64,000 nt of DNA from Runella sp. MFBS21 (GCF_029433105.1 NZ_JARNTW010000004.1:144880-208879), one strand, 5' to 3'. Numbered from the stretch's first letter, positions 26,716 through 34,918 are shown. A program made the numbers and translations. Notes: generated by a model not told the origin, from the letters alone.

Positions 26716-27792
26716 TTATTTCACTATTACTAAAGAAGATTCGGTCAAAAAAGCACTCCCCGCCGTTACTACTTCTTGGATGTTTTCTAATCCATTGGTG
26801 ATGAGTACTTTATCGCCATCTATAAACCCTATCTGTATAGGAAGTCTTTTTACTTTCTTACGCGTATCATCAAGTACATACACAAAGGCATCCTTTCCAT
26901 TGCCTTCTACGATGGCTTCAATGGGAACTTTGATGTAAGAGCGATTTTGGACGGGTTTAAGTTGTACTTTAGCAAACAAGCCAGCGGCTAGTCGCTTTCC
27001 GTTAGGGGTTATTTTGATTTCAATTTCATAGAGTTTGTTCATGGGGTCGGCTGCGGGAGCCAATTTCTTAACGATACCCATAAACGTTTCGTTGGGATAA
27101 GCGTCTAGCACAATAGAGGCTTGGTCGCCTACTTTGAGCCTTGCCCAGTCTTTGTCAGAGACGCCTACTCTAACTACCCAATCTCCTTGACGGTCGGAGG
27201 TAAGATAAAAAATAGGAGTACCCGGACCAGTGAGTTCGCCTTCGTTGGCCATTTTTTTAATCACGGCACCGTCGATAGGAGAGGTGATTTGGGCATACGA
27301 ACGATTAAACTGTGCTATTTGCAGGTTTTGTTTTGCTACATCTAGAGCGGTTGTGACATTTTGCATTTGTTCGAGGGTAGCCGCCGTGTCTTTAAACATA
27401 TTTTGAACTCGCTTAAAATCACGCTCTGATTTTTCGACCCCATATTGTGCTTGATTCACTTGTGCATCTATTTCGGTCAAGTTGAGAGTGGCGAGTAATT
27501 GTCCTTTGCGTACTTTTTGTCCTTCTACAACATATATTTTTTGGATTATCCCGCCAATCTTAAAAGACAATCGGGCTTCTTCCGAAGAGGCAACCAGCCC
27601 CGAGGCGGTTATGCTTTCAGAACGACTGACTGTTTCGACTGGCGAAAGAGAAATAGGAACAAGAACTTCTTCGGTAGAAGCCTCTTTTTGAGTGTTTTTT
27701 TTGTCGTTACTGCAAGAAAAGACGGTCAGTAGGGATGCAGTAACCACCAGGAAAACAGGCCATAAACGTGATTTATTGTGAAAGTAATTCAT
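26716..27792 (-). CDS. RND efflux periplasmic adaptor (membrane fusion) lipoprotein
   Basis: A 358-residue exported lipoprotein (V-F-S-C27 lipobox). The biotinyl-lipoyl half-motifs are SFKIGGIIQKIYVVEGQKVRKGQLLATL and AQITSPIDGAVIKKMANEGELTGPGTPIFYL, separated by an alpha-hairpin (residues about 110-165) that contacts the outer membrane channel. Beta-barrel and membrane-proximal domains follow (VRVGVSDKDWARLKVGDQASIVLDAYP; AGLFAKVQLKP). It links the RND pump to the TolC-like channel. It lies 42 nt downstream of the channel gene and 60 nt upstream of the pump gene. Confidence 0.95.
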   Translation of the reverse strand: MNYFHNKSRLWPVFLVVTASLLTVFSCSNDKKNTQKEASTEEVLVPISLSPVETVSRSESITASGLVASSEEARLSFKIGGIIQKIYVVEGQKVRKGQLLATLNLTEIDAQVNQAQYGVEKSERDFKRVQNMFKDTAATLEQMQNVTTALDVAKQNLQIAQFNRSYAQITSPIDGAVIKKMANEGELTGPGTPIFYLTSDRQGDWVVRVGVSDKDWARLKVGDQASIVLDAYPNETFMGIVKKLAPAADPMNKLYEIEIKITPNGKRLAAGLFAKVQLKPVQNRSYIKVPIEAIVEGNGKDAFVYVLDDTRKKVKRLPIQIGFIDGDKVLITNGLENIQEVVTAGSAFLTESSLVIVK

Positions 27793-27834
27793 GACATTTT
27801 AGGTTTTATTAGAAAAGAGTCTATTCCTGCTGAT

Positions 27835-29202
27835 TTATTTAATTGCGGTAATTTTATCTAAGTTAGCTTGCTTATTCAGAACATCAAATTGGGCCAACGA
27901 TTGCTGTAATTGTGCCGTTAGGACTTCATTTTGGGCGCGTACGTACTCAATCAACAGTACATTTCCATTGCGATAGCGACTATCGATAATTCTAAAGTAT
28001 TGCTGTGATTTGGTGACGCCGTCCACATAGGTTTGGAAAGATTGGCGAGCGGCTTCCAATTCATAAAATGCTTGTGTCGTTTGGAGTTCTATCTGACGTT
28101 CGACTTCCAGTTTTTTGGTTTGGAGTATTTCCGTTTGAATTTTGGCTTGTTGGGTTTTTGATTTTCGTTCATATCCTTTAAACAAATCCCATTGTAATCC
28201 TATTTGGGCAACGACATAGGCTTGGTTGGAAAAAGTATAACCAAACCCTTGGAAACCAGTGTTTGCTCCGATAAAAAATGACGGTATTCTGGCAGCTTTT
28301 TCGTTGAGTGTAATAGCTGTTTGAGAAGCCAATATTGACTGTTCTAACTGTTTGAGCTCTTGTCGATTAGTGACAGCAAGTTGGGCGAGAGACGATGCCG
28401 TTTCTGGCCCCGACAATTCAGATGAAAATTTAGCTTTTAGAAATACAGAATCAATTTCAACCGAAGACGCTAGGTCTTTATTGAGTAAAAAATTAAAATA
28501 AGCCTTCGCCGTTTTTTGATTTTTTTCGGCGTTGGCTATCTGTTGTTTTAGCTTGCTTATTTCGTATTCTGCCCCTACTACCGCATCTTTCGTAACAACA
28601 TTGTTTGAGGCCAAGCGTTGATTCAACCTCAGCAATTCTTGCAATGTTTTTTCGGCACTGTTATATATTTTGAGCGCTTCTTCAGCTTGTAAAAATTGAA
28701 AATAGGCCCCTTCGATATTATAGCGAAGTTCATTCTCTACCACTCTTTTTCGTGCTTCTTGGGCGGTGAGCAATGTCTTTTGAATCAGATAGTTGTACTG
28801 AATTTCTGGGTTGAAAATAGCGTATTGAATCGCAAACTTGGTATCATGAAAATTATTGGGAGCGAGCAGTTCGTCTACATTGGAGATTTGCGGAAACACA
28901 CTCGATTGGGTAAGTTGGTTGAGAGTACTATAAACGGGATTGAGCAAATCTCCCACAGGAAACTGTAACCTGCGTCCGCCAGCTGCCAATGAGTAAGTAG
29001 GATTAAAACTTACTTTGGGGTAAAACAGCGCCTTGGCTTGTCGAATCGTTTCGCTGGCTTTTTTTATTTCTAGTCCCTCTTGTTTGAGAATAAGATTGTT
29101 TTGTAGGCCTTCTTGTACATATGCTTCCAAAATGGCTGATTGTTGGGCGATTACTTCCTCACCTAGTAGGAGCAATACCACTAAAAAGAAACTCCTAATC
29201 AT
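27835..29202 (-). CDS. TolC-family outer membrane efflux channel
   Basis: A 455-residue exported protein, signal peptide to about residue 19 (EEVIAQ). The mature part is mostly long heptad helices with two repeats, as in TolC: ILEAYVQEGLQNNLILKQEGLEIKKASETIRQAKALFYPKVSFNPTYS, and QLAVTNRQELKQLEQSILASQTAITLNEKAARIPSFFIGANTGF. IDSRYRNGNVLLIEYVRAQNEVLTAQLQ near the end is a typical final coiled-coil block. First gene of the efflux operon, it has a near copy of the tetR-promoter operator 9-27 nt before its ATG. Confidence 0.93.
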   Translation of the reverse strand: MIRSFFLVVLLLLGEEVIAQQSAILEAYVQEGLQNNLILKQEGLEIKKASETIRQAKALFYPKVSFNPTYSLAAGGRRLQFPVGDLLNPVYSTLNQLTQSSVFPQISNVDELLAPNNFHDTKFAIQYAIFNPEIQYNYLIQKTLLTAQEARKRVVENELRYNIEGAYFQFLQAEEALKIYNSAEKTLQELLRLNQRLASNNVVTKDAVVGAEYEISKLKQQIANAEKNQKTAKAYFNFLLNKDLASSVEIDSVFLKAKFSSELSGPETASSLAQLAVTNRQELKQLEQSILASQTAITLNEKAARIPSFFIGANTGFQGFGYTFSNQAYVVAQIGLQWDLFKGYERKSKTQQAKIQTEILQTKKLEVERQIELQTTQAFYELEAARQSFQTYVDGVTKSQQYFRIIDSRYRNGNVLLIEYVRAQNEVLTAQLQQSLAQFDVLNKQANLDKITAIK

Positions 29203-29210
29203 GTCATATT

Positions 29211-29229
29211 TAATAAACAGTGTTCAGAA
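29211..29229. promoter_or_regulatory. Probable TetR operator in front of the tolC-like gene
   Basis: TAATAAACAGTGTTCAGAA matches the palindrome inside the tetR promoter (read as TACTAAACAGTGTTTAGTA) at 16 of 19 positions, including the whole central TAAACAGTGTT. It ends 9 nt before the start codon on the minus strand. The promoter itself could not be placed. Confidence 0.65.
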
Positions 29230-29397
29230 AAACGATAAAAAAATTTACTTAACAATTATTGAAAAATGAGTATGCTTGGATATAGCGGGATAAGTGAATA
29301 TACTGCCTAGCTCCGCTTCCTTACTGAAGATGAAAATAGAATGACATTTTTATGCATAATAGCTTGAGTTTAAGTGATTTTGTGTTGGCTGTATTAT

Positions 29398-29823
29398 TTA
29401 TAAAACTAAGATAATCAAACAAATAATCGCAATCATGAAGCACAAAGGAGAATAATAGAACGTATCCATTTTTCCAAAATCTGTATGCTTTATCTTTTTG
29501 AAAAAACCCACATACCGAAATTCTCCAATTGATCTTATTAAAAAAAGAAAACCAATGATGGCAGTGGCATAACTGAGATAGTTTTCATTCCAGAGGATAA
29601 GTGAAATAAAATGGGCTTTTGTGCCAATTATGCCAGCAAATCCAAATAAGCCTAAGGCTACGATAATAGTTTCAGGAGTGCCAGGCTTGAAAAGCAGTTG
29701 CCCTGTTCCGGTTTTTGGGAGGGCTCTATCTATCCATTTTTTGCCGCCTACGGCCCAGTAAAGATGCAGTATTCCAATCGACAGGAAGATGCAAATTAAA
29801 ACGGATGCAAAAAAAGTTGACAT
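29398..29823 (-). CDS. DUF3995 membrane protein
   Basis: A 141-residue protein with four predicted membrane helices. It starts with a helix containing IGILHLYWAVGGKKWIDRALP, the recognisable DUF3995 block (H-x-Y-W-A-x-G-G), and has IGFLFLIRSIGEFRYVGFFKKIKHTDFGKMDTFYYSPLCF near the end. The family has no known function. It follows tetR by 25 nt on the same strand and is likely co-transcribed with it; the efflux operon begins 195 nt further on. Confidence 0.8.
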   Translation of the reverse strand: MSTFFASVLICIFLSIGILHLYWAVGGKKWIDRALPKTGTGQLLFKPGTPETIIVALGLFGFAGIIGTKAHFISLILWNENYLSYATAIIGFLFLIRSIGEFRYVGFFKKIKHTDFGKMDTFYYSPLCFMIAIICLIILVL

Positions 29824-29848
29824 TGAAAATGAGTTGTATTTCAGTTTG

Positions 29849-30466
29849 TTATAACGAATCTCTTATCATTGAGGTAAACAAGATAAACGACTGCTGCATA
29901 CCTTGTAGCTGCTGATCATCCTGAAACATGGTCATACGATTCTTGAGATATATGCTCACCAATCCATGCATATAAGACCATATAGTAAGAGCAGATATCT
30001 CGATGTTTTTGTTTTTGAAGTAGCCAGCATTTACGCAGTCGGTGATTACTTCTTTTAAAAAACCGAACGCTTTAAGGCCGTCCTCCCATATTTCTTCACG
30101 GCAGGCTAAAGTCTCCATTGGAGCTTTCATGATAAACATTAAATCGTATAATTCGGGGTTTTCTATGGCATATTTGATGTATTGGTGTCCCATTTCGAGT
30201 AGTCTTGCAAAGGGGTCATGAATACTTCTTACTTGGCCAAGCTCTTGCATCATTTTGAGGAAGGCATCCTCATGTAGTGCAAACAATAGTTCGTTTTTAT
30301 CTTTATAATATAAATAAATAGTAGCAGGGCTGTACTCGATAGCGTCTGCAATGCCACGAATGCTTGTTTTTTCGTAACCTTGTTCTAAAAAAAGCTTACG
30401 AGCCGCATTCAAAATAAGCTTACGCATATCTTCTTTCTCTCTTTCTTTTCTCTCTGCAATACCCAT
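29849..30466 (-). CDS. TetR/AcrR-family transcriptional regulator
   Basis: A 205-residue repressor-type regulator. The N-terminal helix-turn-helix is clear: RKLILNAARKLFLEQGYEKTSIRGIADAIEYSPATIYLYYKDKNELLFALHE (about residues 15-66). The C-terminal 140 residues are the helical ligand-binding and dimer domain. Its own promoter contains a 19-bp palindrome in the spacer, so it should repress itself, and a near copy in front of the tolC-like gene points to control of the efflux operon. The ligand is probably a pump substrate, as for AcrR and TtgR; that is inference. Confidence 0.92.
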   Translation of the reverse strand: MGIAERKEREKEDMRKLILNAARKLFLEQGYEKTSIRGIADAIEYSPATIYLYYKDKNELLFALHEDAFLKMMQELGQVRSIHDPFARLLEMGHQYIKYAIENPELYDLMFIMKAPMETLACREEIWEDGLKAFGFLKEVITDCVNAGYFKNKNIEISALTIWSYMHGLVSIYLKNRMTMFQDDQQLQGMQQSFILFTSMIRDSL

Positions 30467-30507
30467 GGTGCTCAGTAGTAAATCTATTGTATTTGAATAA
30501 ACAATGC

Positions 30508-30537
30508 AAATATACTAAACACTGTTTAGTAAGCAAG
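30508..30537 (-). promoter_or_regulatory. tetR promoter
   Basis: On the minus strand TTG (30535-30537), a 19-nt spacer and TATATTTG (30508-30515) fully match the Bacteroidetes promoter consensus, 42 nt before the tetR ATG. Confidence 0.8.
30514..30532. promoter_or_regulatory. TetR operator palindrome
   Basis: TACTAAACA-C-TGTTTAGTA has perfect 9-bp arms around a single base. It fills the spacer between the -33 and -7 elements of the tetR promoter, the classical place for autorepression. Confidence 0.8.
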
Positions 30538-30754
30538 TCATTTTTTAAAAACTTATAGACATAGCCTCATACGATATTACTACACATTGGGGAATATAAA
30601 CAAAAGTTTACTTCCTAAAGCTCTGTAAAATAATAGTTTATGTAAATTTTGTGCTTTGAGATTTAAGAAGTTTATGTTAAGAAATTGGATTAGAAATAAA
30701 TTTTAATAATAATCTTTTGTATCTTGCATAAACCTAAAAACCCCTTGTATCGGT

Positions 30755-31267
30755 ATGGGTAGGAAAGTCTTAATATTGAATCAAGATTACTCCGCGTTGA
30801 GCATTTGCTCCGTTCCCAAAGCCTTTTTGTTAGTTTATCTCAATAAGGCAGAGTTAGTAGCCGAGTCTTCCTCTTATTTTTTGCGTACAGTGAGTGATAC
30901 GTTTCCGATGCCAACGGTCATACGGTTGCATCGCTATATCAACTTACCTTATAAAGGAGTGATGATGACTCGGCAAAATATATTCAAGAGAGATTCGCAT
31001 CGATGTGTGTACTGTGGCGCCCAAGAAGATCTTACTTTAGATCATGTAATGCCAAAGTCACGCGGGGGACGCACTAGTTGGGACAATTTAGTGACAGCTT
31101 GTAAAAGGTGCAATACCCGTAAAGGGGACTATACACCCGATGAGGCGTCGATGCCGATGAAACATCGCCCTTTTAAACCATCCTTCATTATGTTTTTACG
31201 TGAGTTTTCTGGTTCGACCGAAGAGTCATGGAAGCCTTTTTTGATGAAAAGAGAAAAGGTTCATTAA
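30755..31267 (+). CDS. HNH endonuclease-family protein
   Basis: A 170-residue protein. The HNH domain covers about residues 75-130: RQNIFKRDSHRCVYCGAQEDLTLDHVMPKSRGG, then TSWDNLVTACKRCNTRKGDYTP. The D-H pair, the asparagine in DNLV and two CxxC zinc knuckles are intact. The N-terminus VLILNQDYSALSICSVPKAFLLVYLNKAELV is shared by a widespread chromosomal HNH group in Bacteroidetes, Cyanobacteria and others that is not linked to restriction systems. The role is unknown; no methyltransferase or mobile element is nearby. Confidence 0.88.
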   Translation: MGRKVLILNQDYSALSICSVPKAFLLVYLNKAELVAESSSYFLRTVSDTFPMPTVIRLHRYINLPYKGVMMTRQNIFKRDSHRCVYCGAQEDLTLDHVMPKSRGGRTSWDNLVTACKRCNTRKGDYTPDEASMPMKHRPFKPSFIMFLREFSGSTEESWKPFLMKREKVH

Positions 31268-31271
31268 AAAA

Positions 31272-31302
31272 TTGCTTTTTTTTGGGGAAATATCTACTTT
31301 TG
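31272..31302 (+). promoter_or_regulatory. rpsA promoter
   Basis: TTG (31272-31274), a 20-nt spacer and TACTTTTG (31295-31302) match TTG-N19-21-TAnnTTTG. Transcription would begin near 31309, about 85 nt before the rpsA ATG. Confidence 0.7.
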
Positions 31303-31394
31303 CACTCCGTTTGCGAAAGCTAAGATTTTTTTCACCAAATTTCAGTCACTTTGCCTGATGGCTGATGTATAGAAAGGCAATTTTAAAATCTCTT

Positions 31395-33212
31395 ATGAGT
31401 AAAACTCAATTAACTGATTTCGATTGGGATAGAGCTGATAACCGCGGCTTCGGTAGCGGCTATACTGCATCTGAGAGAGCTCAGATGGAACAATTAATCA
31501 ATGGGACACTCTCACCAGTCGCCGAAAAAGAAGTTGTAAAAGGAGTCGTGGTCGGTATGAATGACCGCGAAGTGATTTTGAACATTGGCTCAAAATCTGA
31601 CGGTATCGTACCGCGCTCAGAATTCCGTGATTTGACGGATCTGAAAATCGGCGACGAAATTGAAGTGTATATCGAAAATCAAGAAGATCCCAACGGACAG
31701 TTGATTTTATCCCGCAAAAAAGCACGTGTAATCACTGCTTGGGACAATATCCAGAAGTCATTTGATCATGATTTGGTAATCGACGGATTTGTAAAACGCC
31801 GTACCAAAGGTGGTCTGATTGTAGATATTTATGGTATTGAAGCTTTCTTGCCAGGTTCACAAATCGATGTGAAACCTATTCGTGACTTCGATATCTTCGT
31901 AGGTAAGAAAATGGAAGTGAAAGTTGTGAAGATTAACCATGCCAACAACAACGTGGTAGTATCTCACAAAGTACTTATTGAGAAAGACCTTGAAGCACAG
32001 CGTCAACAAATTCTTACTAACCTTGAAAGAGGTCAAGTACTTGAAGGTGTAATCAAAAACATGACTAAGTTCGGGGTGTTTATCGATCTTGGTGGTGTGG
32101 ATGGTTTGTTGCACATTACTGATATTTCTTGGGGTCGCATCAATGATCCTTCGGACTTGTTGCACCTTGACCAAAAAATCAACGTGGTTGTGCTTGACTT
32201 CGACGAAGACAAAAAACGCATTTCTCTTGGTATGAAGCAATTGCAGGCTCATCCTTGGGAAGCACTTGCAGCAGAAATCGAAATCGGTTCTAAAGTAAAA
32301 GGTAAAGTGGTAAATGTAGCAGATTATGGTGCATTCCTCGAAATCATGCCTGGCGTAGAAGGATTGATTCACGTATCTGAAATGTCTTGGTCGCAGCATT
32401 TGCGTAACCCACAAGATTTCTTGAAAATTGGCGATGAAGTAGAAGCCGTCGTATTGACACTTGATCGTAACGAGCGTAAAATGTCACTTGGCTTAAAACA
32501 ACTTACTGCTGATCCTTGGACTCGTCAAGAAATCATTGACAAGTATGCTGTAGGTACTGTTCACAAAGGTGTAGTACGCAACTTGACAAACTTCGGTCTT
32601 TTCCTTGAGTTGGAAGAAGGTATCGACGGACTTGTACACGTATCTGACCTTTCTTGGACTAAAAAAATCAAACATCCTAGCGACTTCATCAAAGTAGGTG
32701 ATGAGCTTGATGTAATGGTACTCGAACTAGACGCTGAAAACCGTCGCTTGTCTCTAAGCCACAAGCACCTTGAAGAAAACCCATGGGATACGTTTGAAAG
32801 CGTATTTACTGTAGGATCTGTTCACAAGTGTACTATTGTAGCAAAAGGCGATAAAGTAGCCACTCTCGAATTGCCTTATGGTATTGAAGGAGTAGCTATC
32901 CTTAAAAATATTGTGAAAGAAGACGGTAGCGTTGCTGAAGTTGGAGAATCACTTGATTTTAAAGTGACTGAGTTCCACAAAGAAGAAAAACGCATCGTAC
33001 TTTCTCACACTAAAACATGGCAAGAGAAAGAAGAGCCTAAAGTAGAAGAGAAACCCAAGCCCGCTGCAAAAGCAGAAAAACCTAAAGATGCTGAAAAAGC
33101 AACTCTAGGGGATTTGGAAGCACTCTCTGCTTTGAAAGAGCAACTTGAAGAAGGAGAAAAAAGAAAAAAATCTGCTCCTTCTAAAAAAACAAAAGAAGCG
33201 GAAACCGAATAA
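31395..33212 (+). CDS. rpsA: 30S ribosomal protein S1
   Basis: A 605-residue protein with six S1/OB domains, as in full-length S1. They are recognised by repeated blocks such as VVKGVVVGMNDREVILNIGSKSDGIVP, VLEGVIKNMTKFGVFIDLGGVDGLLH and VHKGVVRNLTNFGLFLELEEGIDGLVHVSDLSW. A lysine- and glutamate-rich tail (residues about 555-605) follows. S1 binds mRNA at the 30S platform and matters particularly where Shine-Dalgarno pairing is rare, as in this phylum. The frame is open 30 nt upstream, but ATG 31395 (MSKTQLTDFDWDRAD) gives the usual N-terminus. Codon use is notably regular, as expected for high expression. Confidence 0.97.
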   Translation: MSKTQLTDFDWDRADNRGFGSGYTASERAQMEQLINGTLSPVAEKEVVKGVVVGMNDREVILNIGSKSDGIVPRSEFRDLTDLKIGDEIEVYIENQEDPNGQLILSRKKARVITAWDNIQKSFDHDLVIDGFVKRRTKGGLIVDIYGIEAFLPGSQIDVKPIRDFDIFVGKKMEVKVVKINHANNNVVVSHKVLIEKDLEAQRQQILTNLERGQVLEGVIKNMTKFGVFIDLGGVDGLLHITDISWGRINDPSDLLHLDQKINVVVLDFDEDKKRISLGMKQLQAHPWEALAAEIEIGSKVKGKVVNVADYGAFLEIMPGVEGLIHVSEMSWSQHLRNPQDFLKIGDEVEAVVLTLDRNERKMSLGLKQLTADPWTRQEIIDKYAVGTVHKGVVRNLTNFGLFLELEEGIDGLVHVSDLSWTKKIKHPSDFIKVGDELDVMVLELDAENRRLSLSHKHLEENPWDTFESVFTVGSVHKCTIVAKGDKVATLELPYGIEGVAILKNIVKEDGSVAEVGESLDFKVTEFHKEEKRIVLSHTKTWQEKEEPKVEEKPKPAAKAEKPKDAEKATLGDLEALSALKEQLEEGEKRKKSAPSKKTKEAETE

Positions 33213-33217
33213 TTTAT

Positions 33218-33225
33218 TATATTTG
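33218..33225 (+). promoter_or_regulatory. Possible -7 element for the tRNA-Cys transcript
   Basis: TATATTTG matches TAnnTTTG right after the rpsA stop, but no TTG lies 19-21 nt upstream. If used, transcription would begin at the hairpin that follows. Confidence 0.3.
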
Positions 33226-33232
33226 CGCTCCC

Positions 33233-33267
33233 AAACCTTATAGGCTTCAAAAAAGCCTATAAGGTTT
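33233..33267 (+). terminator. Perfect 15-bp hairpin between rpsA and tRNA-Cys
   Basis: AAACCTTATAGGCTT and AAGCCTATAAGGTTT pair exactly around CAAAA. No long U-tract follows, so it is either a weak terminator for rpsA or a processing or leader structure for the tRNA. Confidence 0.5.
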
Positions 33268-33274
33268 ACAAAAA

Positions 33275-33345
33275 GGTCCTGTGGCCGAGTGGCTAGGCAG
33301 AGCTCTGCAAAAGCTCGTACAGCGGTTCGAATCCGCTCGGGACCT
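33275..33345 (+). tRNA. tRNA-Cys (anticodon GCA)
   Basis: All arms fold: acceptor GGTCCTG with CGGGACC (one U-G), D stem GCC/GGC, anticodon stem GAGCT/AGCTC with loop CTGCAAA (anticodon GCA at positions 34-36), variable loop GTAC, and T arm AGCGG-TTCGAAT-CCGCT. The discriminator base is U, which marks cysteine tRNAs. CCA is not encoded. Confidence 0.95.
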
Positions 33346-33369
33346 CTACTACTAAAGGTTGTTTTCTAA

Positions 33370-33422
33370 AAAAAATACCATTTTGGCCAAAAAAACTAAC
33401 TATGGCTAAAATGGTATTTTTT
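33370..33422 (+). terminator. Terminator after tRNA-Cys
   Basis: A-tract plus TACCATTTTGGCC (arm 33370-33388) pairs with GGCTAAAATGGTA plus T-tract (33404-33422) with one G-U, ending in TTTTTTGTTTT. It is symmetrical but no gene faces it from the other side. Confidence 0.85.
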
Positions 33423-33542
33423 GTTTTCAATAGGGTTGATTTTTGATGAAAATAATGCACTTGAATGTACTTAGTAGGTTATTAACGGCTTAATTAGAAG
33501 AAATCTAAATAATAAATTATTGCAAATTAACGATAGAAATGC

Positions 33543-33574
33543 TTTGGCACGTATTCAATCGTGCATTACTTTTG
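33543..33574 (+). promoter_or_regulatory. Promoter of the act-cox operon
   Basis: TTTG (33543-33546), a 20-nt spacer and TACTTTTG (33567-33574) match the consensus. Its place rules out the longer open frame starting at 33520 and supports ATG 33616. GCACG and CGTGC (33547-33551, 33560-33564) form an inverted repeat inside the spacer. Confidence 0.75.
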
Positions 33575-33615
33575 TAGGGTCAAGGAGTATCATGTTTTTG
33601 TTAATTCATACACGA

Positions 33616-34848
33616 ATGAAAAGTAGTTTATTTTTCAAAAAAATGCGCAGTATTGCCCAATTCTTTCTAGTTGCTTTAATAGCTACTACGAGCATCACCC
33701 AAGCGGTGGCACAAGATGGTGATGCAGCTAATGGCGAAACGCTATTTAATAATAACTGTAAGGCCTGTCACGCAACTTCCGACGAAGTGGCAGTAGGGCC
33801 GGGTTTGAAAGACGTTCAAAAACGCCGCGATGTAGCTTGGATTGTTAAATGGGTAAAAAACCCGAATGGTGTCATTCAATCTGGGGATGAGTACGCTGTA
33901 GCGTTATACAACAAATTTAACAAAGCTCAGATGACAGCTTTTCCGGCTTTCGGTGAGAAAGAAGTAAAAGACATCTTAGCTTATATCGAAAAAGCAAATG
34001 CAGCTCCTGTTGTTACTACGGCCGCTCCTGGAGCCGCTGCTGGTGGGCAAGCTAGTGGAGATGCTGCCCCGTCAGATTTGTTTACCTATATATTAGTAGC
34101 ATTGTTGATAGTAATGCTTCTTGTACTTGGGGTATTGATGGCAATCGTGTCTATTTTGTCAAAAGCTGTAAGTGGTACAGCTACAGCAGGTGAAGAAGGT
34201 TCGTTTTCTGACAAGCTCCGTAATGGTCTTGTAGGTTTGAGCCGTAATTCTGCCGTAAGAAGTGCAACAGTTTGGTTTTTTATTTTGATGGTAACCAAAG
34301 CTACCATTGATGGGATGTACGGAGTTGGAATTCAACAAGGATATGCTCCTAAACAACCTATCGCATTCTCACATAAACTCCATGCAGGTCAGTACAAAAT
34401 TGATTGTAACTACTGTCATACAGGGGTGAATCGTGGTAAATCTGCTACTATTCCATCGGCCAACATTTGTATGAACTGCCACGGAGTTATTAAAAAAGAA
34501 TCTCCTGAGATTCAGAAAATATACACTGCTATCGAAAAAGACCAACCTATCGAGTGGGTACGCGTTCATAACCTGCCTGATTTGGCTTATTTCAATCACG
34601 CTCAGCACGTAAATGTAGGAGGAGTGCAGTGTCAACAATGCCACGGCGAAATCCAGACCATGGAAGTAGTGGAGCAACGCTCATCTCTTACCATGGGATG
34701 GTGTATCGACTGTCACCGTAAGACAGAAGTTAATACCAAAGAAAACACTTACTATGATAAGCTAGTTGAACTTCACAAGTCGAAAAGCAAAGAACCATTG
34801 AAGGTTGCTGACATCGGTGGTTTAGAATGTTCAAAGTGTCATTATTAA
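33616..34848 (+). CDS. actA: Alternative complex III subunit A, multiheme cytochrome c
   Basis: A 410-residue exported cytochrome with six CxxCH sites. One lies in an N-terminal cytochrome c domain (C48-K-A-C-H52). After a membrane helix at about residues 155-180 come five more: C264NYCH, C285MNCH, C339QQCH, C363IDCH and C405SKCH. The pentaheme part is the ActA core, which passes electrons from the ActB side towards the periplasmic acceptor. The signal peptide runs to about residue 33 (TQAVAQ). First gene of the operon. The added monoheme domain may be the exit wire to CuA, which has no fused heme domain here; that is inference. Confidence 0.93.
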   Translation: MKSSLFFKKMRSIAQFFLVALIATTSITQAVAQDGDAANGETLFNNNCKACHATSDEVAVGPGLKDVQKRRDVAWIVKWVKNPNGVIQSGDEYAVALYNKFNKAQMTAFPAFGEKEVKDILAYIEKANAAPVVTTAAPGAAAGGQASGDAAPSDLFTYILVALLIVMLLVLGVLMAIVSILSKAVSGTATAGEEGSFSDKLRNGLVGLSRNSAVRSATVWFFILMVTKATIDGMYGVGIQQGYAPKQPIAFSHKLHAGQYKIDCNYCHTGVNRGKSATIPSANICMNCHGVIKKESPEIQKIYTAIEKDQPIEWVRVHNLPDLAYFNHAQHVNVGGVQCQQCHGEIQTMEVVEQRSSLTMGWCIDCHRKTEVNTKENTYYDKLVELHKSKSKEPLKVADIGGLECSKCHY

Positions 34849-34850
34849 AA

Positions 34851-34887
34851 ATTTGTGATTATAATCACTAAGGCACAAATCACAAAT
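34851..34887 (+). promoter_or_regulatory. Palindromes between actA and actB
   Basis: GTGATTATAATCAC (34855-34868) is a perfect 14-bp palindrome; with flanks it reads TGTGA-N6-TCACT, near the Crp/Fnr-family consensus. ATTTGTGATT (34851-34860) also pairs with AATCACAAAT (34878-34887), so two folds compete. It lies 32-68 nt before the actB ATG. Confidence 0.45.
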
Positions 34888-34918
34888 CAAAAACAAGAAT
34901 CCAGAATCTATCAAATAT

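Noticed and set aside
30755..31267. HNH gene as part of a mobile intron or restriction system
   Set aside because: No intron boundaries, methyltransferase, integrase or repeats are nearby, and the gene matches a chromosomal stand-alone HNH group.
31857..32414. Minus-strand open frame of 185 codons inside rpsA
   Set aside because: It is an antisense shadow created by the strong codon bias of rpsA, with no plausible protein features.
33520..33615. N-terminal extension of actA
   Set aside because: The open frame runs through a well-formed promoter and the added residues match nothing; ATG 33616 gives a proper signal peptide.
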